Source: Enterococcus pseudoavium NBRC 100491
GTDB lineage: Bacteria; Bacillota; Bacilli; Lactobacillales; Enterococcaceae
DNA length: 64,000 nucleotides
Reading direction: 5' to 3'
Assembly: GCF_001544295.1 (NCBI RefSeq)
Contig: NZ_BCQF01000003.1
Location: 100,785-164,784 of the forward strand
How positions within the stretch are numbered: position 1 is the first letter of the stretch; every line of letters starts with the position of its first letter. Below the pieces are notes generated by a model. The model saw only the letters and a program-made list of their open reading frames with translations, searched no databases and was not told the origin of the DNA. Shown here one piece after another: positions 1 through 12,068 of the stretch. The position numbers and the translations under genes are program-made.

Positions 1-650
1 CCCGTTCCTGATAGAACCACTTTGCCGGTCTCCAGCACATAACCGCGGTCAGCGATCGATAACGCCATCTTGGCATTTTGTTCAATCAATAAGACGGTCG
101 TTCCTTGTTTTTGAATTTCTTGAATGATATTAAAGATCTCTTGAATAAAAATCGGCGCAAGCCCCATTGATGGCTCATCTAATAGCAATAAACGAGGTTT
201 TGACATTAAGGCCCGGCCCATTGCCAACATCTGCTGTTCACCACCCGACAAGGTCGAAGCATCTTGATTCAAACGTTCTTTTAAGATTGGGAATTTTTCG
301 TAAATCCGCTCATAATCTTGCTGTATATCTCCATCTTTACGCAAATACGCTCCCATCTCTAAATTTTCTAAGACAGTCAAGCCAGGAAAGACATGGCGAC
401 CTTCAGGAACTTGTGAGATTCCTTGAGCAACGATTTTTCGTGGAGCTTTCTTTTGAATCGGCTTCCCTTCAAAAGTAATCGTACCTTTTGAGGGATGATT
501 CAAACCAGAAATCGTCCGTAGAATCGTGGTTTTTCCCGCCCCATTCGCACCAATCAGAGAAACAATCTCTCCTTGATTGACTTCAAAACTAACCTCTCTG
601 ACCGCTTGGATCATGCCGTAATGAACCGAAAGATTTTCAATTTTCAGCAT
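1..650 (-). CDS. livF: Branched-chain amino acid ABC transporter ATP-binding protein LivF (3' part cut by window edge)
   Basis: This is one of the two cytoplasmic ATPases that power LivHM import of leucine, isoleucine and valine. The frame translates without a break from an ATG at 650 to the window edge, giving about 216 residues; LivF is usually about 235, so some 20 C-terminal residues lie outside. Walker A GANGAGKTT is at residues 34-42, followed by the signature LSGGEQQ near 135 and Walker B LLLLDEPSMGLAP near 155-167, the classic LivF form. The start ATG overlaps the livG stop by one base (TAATG), so the pair is translationally coupled. It is the last gene of the livJHMGF order seen here. 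Confidence 0.95.
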   Translation of the reverse strand, partial: MLKIENLSVHYGMIQAVREVSFEVNQGEIVSLIGANGAGKTTILRTISGLNHPSKGTITFEGKPIQKKAPRKIVAQGISQVPEGRHVFPGLTVLENLEMGAYLRKDGDIQQDYERIYEKFPILKERLNQDASTLSGGEQQMLAMGRALMSKPRLLLLDEPSMGLAPIFIQEIFNIIQEIQKQGTTVLLIEQNAKMALSIADRGYVLETGKVVLSGT

Positions 651-1426
651 TATAGCTCACCTCCAAGATAGGCTTTGATTACTTCAGGATTATTTTTTAT
701 TTCTTCTGGATCGCCTTCTGCCAACACCCGTCCATATTCCAATACATAAATTCGTTCACAAACATCCATTACCAAGCTCATATCGTGTTCAATCAACAAA
801 ATCGTGATTTGAAACTCTTCTTGGATTTTCCGAATCAATAATGTTAAAGCCGCCGTCTCTTGTGGGTTCATCCCGGCAGCTGGTTCATCTAAGAAAAGGA
901 TTTTGGGCTTCGTTGCTAATGCCCGCACAATCTCTAGACGACGTTGTTCACCATACGGCAAGTTTCGCGCTAAATTCCCCGCTTTGTCTTGCAGATCAAA
1001 AATCGTTAATAATTTTAACGCTTCTTTTTTCAACGTATCTTCTTTCTCATAGAAAGAAGGCAACCGCAGAACACTTGAGAAAAAACCTTCTTTGTTTTTA
1101 CTGTTCATCGCGATCAATACATTATCCAAAACGGTTAAATCTTTAAATAGCCGAATATTTTGGAAAGTTCGGCTCAGTCCTAAATCGGCGATAGCATACG
1201 GCTTTTGACCGTTTAAACGATGCATTTGACCATCAACTTCTAATAAAACGTCACCTTCACTTGGTTCATAAACGCCGGTAATCAGATTAAAGAGTGTGGT
1301 TTTCCCCGCTCCATTCGGTCCGATCAAACCAACTAATTGATTCTCTTCTAATGCGATATTGACATTGGAGACCGCCGCCAAACCGCCAAAGTTTTTCGTT
1401 AAATCTTTAATTTCCAACAGAGGCAT
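650..1426 (-). CDS. livG: Branched-chain amino acid ABC transporter ATP-binding protein LivG
   Basis: Second cytoplasmic ATPase of the Liv importer. With the start chosen here it has 258 residues. Walker A GPNGAGKTT is at residues 36-44, the signature is the LivG-typical LPYGEQRR, and Walker B is ILFLDEPAAGMNP. I chose ATG 1426 because AAGGAG lies 9 bases upstream; the upstream in-frame ATG at 1435 sits directly against that AAGGAG and the earlier start at 1459 has no site. The 5' end overlaps the end of livM by 20 bases, and the stop overlaps the livF start by one base, so translation is coupled through the operon. Confidence 0.95.
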   Translation of the reverse strand: MPLLEIKDLTKNFGGLAAVSNVNIALEENQLVGLIGPNGAGKTTLFNLITGVYEPSEGDVLLEVDGQMHRLNGQKPYAIADLGLSRTFQNIRLFKDLTVLDNVLIAMNSKNKEGFFSSVLRLPSFYEKEDTLKKEALKLLTIFDLQDKAGNLARNLPYGEQRRLEIVRALATKPKILFLDEPAAGMNPQETAALTLLIRKIQEEFQITILLIEHDMSLVMDVCERIYVLEYGRVLAEGDPEEIKNNPEVIKAYLGGEL

Positions 1427-2381
1427 TCTGGTCATCTCCTTTTTTAAACTTATCAACAATTTTCTTCACAGACAATTCTTTTGTTCCCAGTAAGCCACCA
1501 GGTTTGAAGATCATCAAAATAATCAATGCTAACGCGTAAATAATCATCCGGAGCGTTCCAAAATCTTGAAGGTACATATTGATGATTCCCAATAGGATGG
1601 CTGCGATAAATGTTCCCGTCACACTACCGATTCCGCCTAATACCACTAAGATCAAGATATCCACTGATTTAGTAAAGGCAAAATCTTTTGGTGCAATCGA
1701 TTGTAAATACCCCGCGTACAATGAACCGGCGATACTTGCGGTCATCGCACCAAAAGCAAAGGCCATGACTTTATATTTGGTCGTATTGACGCCCATTGCT
1801 TCGGCGGCAATCTCATCTTCACGAATTGCCATTGTCGCACGCCCAGCTCCTGAACGAATGTAATTTACAATAAACAAGGTGGTGATCGCCATAAAGCCAT
1901 AAACCATTTGCCAGTCAACGAAAGGCTCAATCCCAAACAAGCCAGAAGGACCATTGGTAATTTCTTTAAAGTTAATCAACAAGATCCGAATGATCTCGGC
2001 CACCCCTAAGGTTGCAATTGCTAAGTAGTCGCCACTCAAACGTAACGTTGGAATCCCAACGGCTACCGCCACAAGTCCGGCGATAATCACACCAACCGCC
2101 ATCCCTAAGAAAAAGCCGCCATACGTTGGCGTATTCATAGAAATCAATGCAGCTGCATAGGCGCCAATTGCCATGAAACCCGCATGGCCCAATGAAAATT
2201 GACCAGAAAAACCAATAATCAAATTCAAACCGACCGCTAAAATCACATTAATACCGATTTGAACTAAAATATTATCTAAAAACAAGTTGACCATTCCAGC
2301 TGAATAAGCCACGTATAGCACTGCGTAGCCAATCACGATCAAAGCTAGCCAAATCAAATTGTATGTTAAATTCTTTTTCAT
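1407..2381 (-). CDS. livM: Branched-chain amino acid ABC transporter permease LivM
   Basis: Integral membrane permease that pairs with LivH to form the translocation path. It has 324 residues from ATG 2381, with many hydrophobic segments and the family stretch GFSGQFSLGHAGFMAIGAYA near residues 55-80. The conserved loop with AIREDEIAAEAMG, probably the contact for LivG/LivF, is near 190-200. A GTG at 2390 would add three residues, but AGGTGG is placed five bases before ATG 2381 and overlaps the livH stop region, so the ATG is preferred. The C-terminal tail is charged and cytoplasmic. Confidence 0.94.
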   Translation of the reverse strand: MKKNLTYNLIWLALIVIGYAVLYVAYSAGMVNLFLDNILVQIGINVILAVGLNLIIGFSGQFSLGHAGFMAIGAYAAALISMNTPTYGGFFLGMAVGVIIAGLVAVAVGIPTLRLSGDYLAIATLGVAEIIRILLINFKEITNGPSGLFGIEPFVDWQMVYGFMAITTLFIVNYIRSGAGRATMAIREDEIAAEAMGVNTTKYKVMAFAFGAMTASIAGSLYAGYLQSIAPKDFAFTKSVDILILVVLGGIGSVTGTFIAAILLGIINMYLQDFGTLRMIIYALALIILMIFKPGGLLGTKELSVKKIVDKFKKGDDQNASVGN

Positions 2382-2390
2382 TTGATCCAC

Positions 2391-3269
2391 CTACACTTTC
2401 TCTTTTACATGCTTGCCTAAAATCCCAGCCGGTCGGACTAATAAAATTAAGATTAGTACTGCATAGACTACGGCATCTTTAAAATCTGAAAAACCTAAAG
2501 CCGTCGTAATCGTTTCAATCAGACCAATCACAAATCCACCAATCGCCGCTCCAGGGATAATCCCGATTCCACCTAAGACGGCAGCGATAAATGATTTCAA
2601 ACCAGGAATATAACCCATCATTGGATCAATTGAATTATAGTAAAGCCCGATCATCATCCCGCCAGCAGCTGCCAAAGCAGAACCTAACGCAAAGGTAAAT
2701 GAAATGGTCCGATTGACGTCAATCCCCATCAATTGGGCAGCATCGGTATCCACACTAACCGCACGCATCGCTTTTCCCATTTTAGTTTTTTGAACAATTA
2801 AATTCAAAGTAATCATCAAGAAGAGCGACAAGCCTAAAATCAATAACTGGATATTTGAGACACTCAGAAAACCGATTTTAAAGACCTGCATTTTGATGAC
2901 TTGTGGAAAAGGTCTAGTCGTCGAACTGAAAAAATAAATCATCGTATTTTGCAATAAATATGAGACCCCGATTGCTGTAATCAACGCAGCAATTCGAGTT
3001 GAATTTCTTAACGGTCGATAAGCTAAAAATTCAATCACAACACCCAAAATTGCACTACCTGCCATTGACAAAATAAGTGCCGGGAAAAATCCCATATTAA
3101 ATTGGTTGATCAAAAAATAGCCAATAAATGAACCGATCATGTAGATTTCACCATGAGCGAAGTTGATCAACTTAATAATTCCGTAAACCATTGTGTAACC
3201 CAGTGCCATCAATGCATAGACACTTCCAAGGAAAAGTCCGTTGACGATTTGCTGAATAAATACTTCCAT
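2391..3269 (-). CDS. livH: Branched-chain amino acid ABC transporter permease LivH
   Basis: Membrane permease partner of LivM. It has 292 residues from ATG 3269 and starts with MEVFIQQIVNGLFLGSVYAL, as LivH proteins do. Hydrophobic segments run throughout, and the loop with RAVSVDTDAAQLMGIDVNR near 165-183 is the expected ATPase-contact region. A GTG nine bases upstream (3278) is possible but matches the family start less well. It is separated from livJ by a hairpin (3329-3365), so it probably receives less transcript than the binding-protein gene. Confidence 0.93.
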   Translation of the reverse strand: MEVFIQQIVNGLFLGSVYALMALGYTMVYGIIKLINFAHGEIYMIGSFIGYFLINQFNMGFFPALILSMAGSAILGVVIEFLAYRPLRNSTRIAALITAIGVSYLLQNTMIYFFSSTTRPFPQVIKMQVFKIGFLSVSNIQLLILGLSLFLMITLNLIVQKTKMGKAMRAVSVDTDAAQLMGIDVNRTISFTFALGSALAAAGGMMIGLYYNSIDPMMGYIPGLKSFIAAVLGGIGIIPGAAIGGFVIGLIETITTALGFSDFKDAVVYAVLILILLVRPAGILGKHVKEKV

Positions 3270-3328
3270 CTTTATCACATCACTTTTCTAAAAAATAGAG
3301 TGGCCTCAAAACTTTGACCTTGATTCTT

Positions 3329-3365
3329 AAAAGGGAGTGTACCAACTACGCTTGGCACACCCCCC
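3329..3365 (-). terminator. Intra-operon attenuating hairpin between livJ and livH
   Basis: On the minus strand a 13-base-pair stem (arms 3333-3345 and 3352-3364, loop GCGTAG, two G-U pairs that form only in minus-strand RNA) is followed by TTTTAAG. The short T-tract suggests partial termination. Such hairpins after binding-protein genes usually leave more binding protein than permease; that role is inferred. Confidence 0.6.
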
Positions 3366-3387
3366 TTGCCTGCTTTTTCCCGACTAA

Positions 3388-4551
3388 TTATGGATTGACG
3401 GTTTCAGCAGAAGTTTCTTTCCCATCTGTTAGACCAAGTACAACCGCTGATTTCACTGGATTGTGATCTTTGTCCATCGTGATCTTACCCGTTACGCCTT
3501 CAAAGTCTTTTAAGTTCGCAAGACCTTCATTAATTGCTTCCGGCGTTGCTTTCCCTTCATCTTCAATCGCTTGTTTGATCATATAAACAGAATCATAAGC
3601 CAATGCGTTAAATGATGATGGCTGCTTGTTGTATTTTTCTTCAAAAGCTTTTACAAATGGCTCAACTTTGTCCGTTGCCGGTGCTTTCGTTGAGAAGTGA
3701 CCAGTATAATAAACATTCTTAACATTGCTTGCGCCAGCTGTTTCGATTAATTTTTCATCACCAAATCCATCTGCGCCAATGATTGGTTGTTCAATCCCCA
3801 TTTCACGTGCTTGCTTGATAATCAAGCCGGCTTCTGTGTAATAACCTGGAATATAGATGACATTAAAATCTTTGTCTTTGATTTTAGTCAACATCGCTTG
3901 GAAATCTTTGTCGCCAGCAGTAAAGTTTTCCTCTGCTACGATTTTTCCTTTATAGGTATCTTTAAATGCCTTTTTCAAGCCATTCGCATAATCACTGGAG
4001 TTATCCCCCAAAATGACTGCCTTGTCAGCTTTTAAGTTATCGTCTGCATATTTAGCTAAAACGATTCCTTGGAAGCTATCTTGGAAACATGAACGATAGA
4101 TATAATCTTGTACTTTACCTTTTTGAACTGTAATCGCATCGTCTGTTCCAGAAGGAGTTACAGCTGGAACTTTTGCTTTAGCTAAATTAGGTAGCGTTGC
4201 CTTAGTTGCACCAGAAGTCGCCGGTCCAACGATCGCTACCACACCATCTTTAGTTGTCAAATTCGCCGCGACTGAAGCCGCTTCGTTGTTATCAGATTTA
4301 TTGTCTTTTGAAATGTATTCAATTTTCTTGCCGTCAATCCCGCCATCTTTATTAATTTCTTCAACAGCTAATTTTACGCCTTCATTTTCAGCTTCACCAT
4401 AGGCAGCCACGGCACCTGATAACTCGAAGTTCCCACCGATTTTAATCGTTTTAGCATCTTCCCCGCTACTGCTATCATTTGCTTTAGGCGACCCACATGC
4501 GCCGAATAAAAACAATCCTGCTGCCAATGCAACTACTGTTCTTTTTTTCAT
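3388..4551 (-). CDS. livJ: Branched-chain amino acid ABC transporter substrate-binding lipoprotein
   Basis: Extracellular binding lipoprotein that captures branched-chain amino acids for LivHMGF. It has 387 residues. The N-terminus is a lipoprotein signal: MKKR, a hydrophobic stretch at residues 5-17, then lipobox F-G-A-C with Cys19 as the lipidated residue, followed by a Ser/Asn/Asp-rich linker. The mature part matches the periplasmic-binding-protein type I fold used by LivJ (IKIGGNFELSGAVAAYG, later VAIVGPATSGATKATLP). It is first in the operon, behind a strong promoter at 4599-4627 and AGGGGG as ribosome binding site. The amino acid preference within the Leu/Ile/Val group cannot be read from sequence. 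Confidence 0.93.
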   Translation of the reverse strand: MKKRTVVALAAGLFLFGACGSPKANDSSSGEDAKTIKIGGNFELSGAVAAYGEAENEGVKLAVEEINKDGGIDGKKIEYISKDNKSDNNEAASVAANLTTKDGVVAIVGPATSGATKATLPNLAKAKVPAVTPSGTDDAITVQKGKVQDYIYRSCFQDSFQGIVLAKYADDNLKADKAVILGDNSSDYANGLKKAFKDTYKGKIVAEENFTAGDKDFQAMLTKIKDKDFNVIYIPGYYTEAGLIIKQAREMGIEQPIIGADGFGDEKLIETAGASNVKNVYYTGHFSTKAPATDKVEPFVKAFEEKYNKQPSSFNALAYDSVYMIKQAIEDEGKATPEAINEGLANLKDFEGVTGKITMDKDHNPVKSAVVLGLTDGKETSAETVNP

Positions 4552-4598
4552 CCTGTTACCCCCTAATAAAATAATGATAATTTGTTAAGATAATAAAG

Positions 4599-4627
4599 AA
4601 TATATAGGAAAAAACTCTCACTGTCAA
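4599..4627 (-). promoter_or_regulatory. Sigma-A promoter of the liv operon
   Basis: On the minus strand TTGACA (4622-4627) is separated by exactly 17 bases from TATATT (4599-4604). The start point would be near 4590, giving a leader of about 40 bases before livJ. Confidence 0.8.
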
Positions 4628-4630
4628 TTA

Positions 4631-4645
4631 AATTTTCTGAATATT
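4631..4645. promoter_or_regulatory. Putative CodY box
   Basis: AATTTTCTGAATATT matches the CodY consensus AATTTTCWGAAAATT at 14 of 15 positions. It lies four bases upstream of the liv -35 element. CodY senses branched-chain amino acids and GTP in low-GC Gram-positives, so repression of this importer when they are plentiful fits; the binding itself is inferred. Confidence 0.65.
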
Positions 4646-4672
4646 TTAATAATTCAGCAATACTCAAACAAT

Positions 4673-4686
4673 TTATAGCGCTTACA
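4673..4686 (-). promoter_or_regulatory. Candidate cre (CcpA) site upstream of the liv promoter
   Basis: TGTAAGCGCTATAA on the minus strand matches TGWAANCGNTNWCA at all but one position. It lies about 45 bases upstream of the -35 element, a position more typical of CcpA activation than of repression. Single short motif, so only moderate support. Confidence 0.4.
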
Positions 4687-4713
4687 ACCCTTATACTACT
4701 TACTCAAATAACT

Positions 4714-4752
4714 AAAAAAAAATCTCTTTAACAGTTCAACTGCTAAAGAGAT
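4714..4752 (-). terminator. Intrinsic terminator downstream of yidD
   Basis: Arms 4722-4734 and 4740-4752 form a stem of about 12 pairs with one mismatch, and the minus strand continues with nine T residues. The nearest minus-strand gene upstream is yidD, which ends 218 bases earlier. Confidence 0.7.
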
Positions 4753-4969
4753 AGATTTAAAATAACTGTTTATATAAATAATTTCCGACGATTTTTATAA
4801 ATAGACAATCGTTGCTTTTTCACCAACTTAGCTTTTCACACGACAAAAACGCAAAAACTTTTAGCAGGAGTATCTTGTATCCACAATCTCACTTCACAAC
4901 TATTGATTTTTTCCACTTCTGAACTATTTAAAACAGACTTTTCTTCGATCGTCTAAAAATTACGCAACT
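4753..4969. other. Intergenic stretch between liv promoter region and yidD
   Basis: Together with the livJ leader and terminator this makes about 420 bases without a gene. Apart from the promoter, CodY-like and cre-like motifs and the terminator listed separately, 4753-4969 is AT-rich and I see no open frame, RNA gene or repeat in it. It would be the 3' untranslated part of the yidD transcript. Confidence 0.5.
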
Positions 4970-5251
4970 CTATTTTTCTGTCCCGTAATTAGGCTCCTCT
5001 CGATCCACTAAGTTTTTCCGCAACGAAAATTTTACTGGCACATAATCCAAACCAGCCTTAGCAAAAGGATGACAACGTAAGATCCGGGCTGTTCCCATTA
5101 AAAAGCCTTTCAAAGCTCCATGAACTTGAATCGCTTTAATCATATAACTCGAACAAGTTGGGTAATAACGACATGACGGTGGAAACAACGGTGAGATCCA
5201 GCGTTGATAGCCCCGAACCAAGCCGATTAACCCTTTACTTATAACCCCCAT
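4970..5251 (-). CDS. yidD: Membrane protein insertion efficiency factor YidD
   Basis: Small membrane-associated protein, 93 residues, thought to assist YidC/Oxa1-type insertion of membrane proteins. The family signature is clear: [20 protein letters not shown] at residues 15-34, with the three conserved cysteines, followed by [14 protein letters not shown] and the later [15 protein letters not shown] ribosome binding site GAGGTGAG precedes the ATG. In many bacteria yidD sits beside rnpA/yidC; here it stands alone between the murA operon terminator and the liv region, which is common in lactic acid bacteria. Confidence 0.93.
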   Translation of the reverse strand: MGVISKGLIGLVRGYQRWISPLFPPSCRYYPTCSSYMIKAIQVHGALKGFLMGTARILRCHPFAKAGLDYVPVKFSLRKNLVDREEPNYGTEK

Positions 5252-5361
5252 TTTCTCACCTCAGTTTGATATTTTTTCCAGTTGCCTCTTCAATACTATC
5301 AAGTAAAACAAATGAAGCTAACCCTACCTCTAAATTCAGCCGAGGCCAGTTAGTACGCCCA

Positions 5362-5407
5362 AGTGAAAAAGAGACTGTGACAAAATTCTTGTCACAGCCT
5401 TTCTTTT
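5362..5407 (-). terminator. Terminator of the DUF1146-murA-epuA transcript (GTGACA-type hairpin)
   Basis: CTGTGACAA and TTGTCACAG form the core of a hairpin with further A/T pairs, and the minus strand continues into TCTCTTTTTC. It belongs to the recurring TGTGACA/TGTCACA terminator group found across this window. Confidence 0.65.
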
Positions 5408-5550
5408 GAATAAACAATCTTCCAGCAGGAGCTTCTTCATAAATAGGCCAAAATCTCAAAAAATTTAAGCAGTTTTTTTCGCAGATGCCGTTTATTTCTG
5501 GAAGTTGCCACTTCTCTCACAGTCCTTATCGTTCTGCACAGTTCTATTTA

Positions 5551-5727
5551 TTAATGAACAAACTCTAGAATATGACGCCAAACATCTGGCATCAGCACTT
5601 TAAAAGGATTGCCGCCACCCATCGCGCCATAACCAATCATACTACCAACGATGAATAATAAAACACCGGCAAGTAAAATAGCCACGATCCGAATCAGGTT
5701 ACGTAAAATATGTTCGCTTGAACTCAT
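5551..5727 (-). CDS. epuA: EpuA-type small membrane protein (annotated in the family as RNA polymerase beta-associated, DNA-directed RNA polymerase subunit beta family)
   Basis: A short gene of 58 residues, read directly from the minus strand: ATG at 5727, TAA at 5551-5553. It has a basic N-terminus (SSSEHILRNLIRI), one strong membrane segment at about residues 11-33, then GYGAMGGGNPFKVLMPDVWRHI, a pattern typical of EpuA proteins found directly after murA in streptococci and enterococci. AGAGGTGG precedes the ATG. The gap to murA is only 11 bases, so the two are cotranscribed. The function is not established; the polymerase name is a family label, not a demonstrated role. Confidence 0.8.
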   Translation of the reverse strand: MSSSEHILRNLIRIVAILLAGVLLFIVGSMIGYGAMGGGNPFKVLMPDVWRHILEFVH

Positions 5728-5738
5728 AAATCCACCTC

Positions 5739-7040
5739 TTATGCTAAGACAGTTGCTACGTCAGCGGCCTTCTTACTCTCGCTACCAACTCGTTCGACAT
5801 CTGCCCCTAATTGTTGCAGTTTTTTATGGAATTGATAGTATCCACGATCTAAATATTTCAAATTACGGACACGCGTGATACCCTCAGCACGTAAGCCCGC
5901 TAAAACTAACGCAGCAGCGGCACGTAAATCAGTTGCGTAAACTTCAGCCCCTTGCAATTCTGTAGAGCCTTTAATCAAAGCAACATTATTATCGATTTTG
6001 ACTTGCGCATTCATTCTGCGCATTTCTTCTAAATGTTGGAAACGATTTTCAAAAACTGTTTCGGTAGTTGTACTGACCCCTTCAGCAACCAATTGAATGG
6101 CTGTCATTTGCGCTTGCATATCTGTTGGGAACCCAGGATGCGGCATCGTTTTAATATCCGTCGCTTTTAACGTTTTAGGTCCGATAACGCGTAGGCCATC
6201 ATTTTCTTCAGTGAATTTCACACCCATTTCAGTCAACTTAGAAATCAATGGACGATTATGTTCAGGGATTGCCCCTTCAATCAAAACATTGCCTTCAGTC
6301 ATTGCAGCAGCAACCATAAATGTGCCGGCTTCAATCCGGTCTTGAACGATTGGATGTGAAACCGCGTGCAGATGTTCTACACCTTCGATTCGCATCGTTT
6401 CTGTCCCTGCACCATAAATGCTGGCACCCATTTTATTTAAGAAATTCGCTAAATCAACGATTTCCGGCTCCCGAGCAACGTTTTCGATAACAGTTGTCCC
6501 TTTTGCTTTGACTGCTGCCATCATAATATTTTGAGTCGCCCCAACACTTGGGAAGTCCAAATAGATCGTATCACCGATCAATTCATCAGCGATGGCTTCA
6601 ATGTACCCATTTTTCTGAATAATCTTCGCACCCAGCGCTTGGAATCCTTTCAGATGTAAATCAATTGGACGTTTACCAATCGCACAGCCACCTGGCATTG
6701 CCACTTTGGCATGACCGTTACGGGCTAATAAAGGACCCATGACCACGATTGATGCACGCATTTTGCTTACGTATTCATAAGGTGCTTCCACGTTTAATTG
6801 ACGCGTCGCATTCACTGTAATTTCTTTCGTCTCTTCATTGAACGCAACATCTGTATTCAAATGACGAATCACTTGATTCATAGTAAAAACATCAGACAAA
6901 ATTGGAACATTAGTCAATGTCGATGTCCCTTCCTCTGCCAATAAAGTTGCTGCTAAAATAGGTAAAACGGCATTTTTTGCGCCTTCAATATGTACGGTTC
7001 CGTTTAGTTGTTTGCCACCACGAACGATGATCTCTTCCAT
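5739..7040 (-). CDS. murA: UDP-N-acetylglucosamine 1-carboxyvinyltransferase MurA
   Basis: Cytoplasmic enzyme that transfers enolpyruvate from PEP to UDP-GlcNAc, the committed step of peptidoglycan synthesis and the target of fosfomycin. It has 433 residues, the usual length. Visible landmarks are GAKNAVLP with Lys22-Asn23, [10 protein letters not shown] with catalytic Cys119, and the FPTDMQAQM stretch. Low-GC Gram-positives often carry two MurA paralogues; the placement next to the ATP synthase operon marks this one as the main MurA (MurAA-type). The ribosome binding site is GGAGGG. Confidence 0.96.
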   Translation of the reverse strand: MEEIIVRGGKQLNGTVHIEGAKNAVLPILAATLLAEEGTSTLTNVPILSDVFTMNQVIRHLNTDVAFNEETKEITVNATRQLNVEAPYEYVSKMRASIVVMGPLLARNGHAKVAMPGGCAIGKRPIDLHLKGFQALGAKIIQKNGYIEAIADELIGDTIYLDFPSVGATQNIMMAAVKAKGTTVIENVAREPEIVDLANFLNKMGASIYGAGTETMRIEGVEHLHAVSHPIVQDRIEAGTFMVAAAMTEGNVLIEGAIPEHNRPLISKLTEMGVKFTEENDGLRVIGPKTLKATDIKTMPHPGFPTDMQAQMTAIQLVAEGVSTTTETVFENRFQHLEEMRRMNAQVKIDNNVALIKGSTELQGAEVYATDLRAAAALVLAGLRAEGITRVRNLKYLDRGYYQFHKKLQQLGADVERVGSESKKAADVATVLA

Positions 7041-7085
7041 TGTATTCCCTCCAAAAAAGCTAATCGATTTCCTCGTATATGTACC

Positions 7086-7319
7086 TTAGTTAAATGTCAA
7101 AAATATATTCTTACACAAAAGAATGATTTCTAAAAAAAATGTACTGCAAGTAAAACCGATGGCGATTGCCACCATTAAAATTGCAATTCGAACCTGTGTT
7201 TCCTTTAAGGCTTTGAATAGATTCTCTATTCGCAATGACCGCAAGGCCCAAAAAGCCATATAGATAAAGGAAAAATGTGAGACTATTCTAACGATTGCGT
7301 CAATTCCAAATACTTGCAT
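7086..7319 (-). CDS. DUF1146 family small membrane protein (YwzB-like)
   Basis: A 77-residue protein with two predicted membrane segments, about residues 7-26 and 44-70, and a short charged loop (RSLRIENLFKA) between them. The length, topology and location between the ATP synthase operon and murA agree with DUF1146 proteins of Bacillales and Lactobacillales, whose function is unknown. It has AGAGGA as ribosome binding site and an extended -10 promoter just upstream. It is followed by murA after 45 bases, so it is probably first in the murA transcript. Confidence 0.8.
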   Translation of the reverse strand: MQVFGIDAIVRIVSHFSFIYMAFWALRSLRIENLFKALKETQVRIAILMVAIAIGFTCSTFFLEIILLCKNIFLTFN

Positions 7320-7352
7320 AATTCATTTCCTCTCACAAAAATCAACAGTACG

Positions 7353-7363
7353 ATTATAGCATA
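7353..7363 (-). promoter_or_regulatory. Extended -10 promoter for the DUF1146-murA-epuA operon
   Basis: The minus strand reads TATGCTATAAT, a perfect -10 hexamer (7353-7358) with the TG extension. There is no clear -35 element at 17 bases, as is common for extended -10 promoters. Confidence 0.6.
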
Positions 7364-7688
7364 GTTCAGTATAAAGAAGAACATTTTGTCTCACCAAAGA
7401 ACTGTACAAAATCTTTTAAAAAACTTAATCTTACTTTTTTACTCATCTGACAGTAGTTATTTTTTATAAAAAGTTCTTTTAAAATTTTATTAGCCATTTT
7501 TCATCAAAAAAAACAAAAAGAGAAACGAAATGTTGAAATTAAATGTATCATTTAAAAACATCGCTTAGTTCTTTATTATCACAACAAATAAAAAAATTGA
7601 ACAAGATAGTGAACTTTCTTTGATTCTTAACAAAAGTAATCAGCTTCATGGACTCTATTGGGAAAAGCTACTCCTGTAATAATACAGA
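7364..7688. other. AT-rich intergenic stretch between murA and ATP synthase operons
   Basis: About 325 bases with long A and T runs and no frame with a convincing ribosome binding site on either strand. Beyond the promoter at one end and the atp terminator at the other I see nothing that I can name. Confidence 0.5.
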
Positions 7689-7726
7689 AAAAGAGGTGTG
7701 ACAAAATTTGTCACACCTCTTTTTTA
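7689..7726 (-). terminator. Terminator of the ATP synthase operon
   Basis: A stem of about 15 pairs with core GAGGTGTGACAAA, flanked by A and T runs on both sides, directly after the atpC stop (7731). It could act in both directions and belongs to the recurring TGTGACA hairpin group. Confidence 0.85.
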
Positions 7727-7730
7727 ATTT

Positions 7731-8165
7731 TTAACGATGTTTTGAAACTTTAATTCGATTCATGGCACGGTGCAATGCAACTTCGGCCCGGCTTAATTGG
7801 TCGCTGTCTTGCTTTTCACGTGCTTCTACTATCCACGCTTCCGCACGTTGTTTAGCTCTTTCAGCACGAGAGACGTCGATATCGCGTTCCCGTTCGGCTG
7901 TATCAGCGATGATCGTCAATACATTATCCCGAACTTCTATGATCCCACCGTTGACTGCAATCCAGTCAACATGCGTATCAGCATCTGTTCGACGGATACG
8001 AACTTCATCGATTGCAAGAGGTGCAATGATTGGCGCATGATTAGGTAAAATCCCAAGTTCACCAGCAACGGTTTTAGCCACGACGATGGTTGCATTATGA
8101 TCATAGACGTTACCATCTGGAGTAACAACGTTCACTTGCAGAACTTTGTTTTTTTCTTGTTCCAT
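7731..8165 (-). CDS. atpC: ATP synthase F1 epsilon subunit
   Basis: Subunit of the F1 central stalk that couples rotation to the c-ring and can inhibit ATP hydrolysis. It has 144 residues: an N-terminal beta-sandwich ([36 protein letters not shown]) followed by a C-terminal helical pair rich in Arg, Ala and Glu. It is the last gene of the atp operon, 13 bases after atpD, and is followed at once by the terminator. Confidence 0.96.
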   Translation of the reverse strand: MEQEKNKVLQVNVVTPDGNVYDHNATIVVAKTVAGELGILPNHAPIIAPLAIDEVRIRRTDADTHVDWIAVNGGIIEVRDNVLTIIADTAERERDIDVSRAERAKQRAEAWIVEAREKQDSDQLSRAEVALHRAMNRIKVSKHR

Positions 8166-8178
8166 CGGGCACCTCTTT

Positions 8179-10504
<2,326 letters not shown>

Positions 10505-10522
10505 GATTTTTTTTCACCTCGA

Positions 10523-12049
<1,527 letters not shown>

Positions 12050-12068
12050 TCATTTCACCTCTTCTTCT

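Noticed and set aside
5256..5459. Minus-strand frame of 67 codons between yidD and epuA
   Set aside because: It runs through the murA-operon terminator hairpin, lacks a ribosome binding site and its product has no recognisable character.
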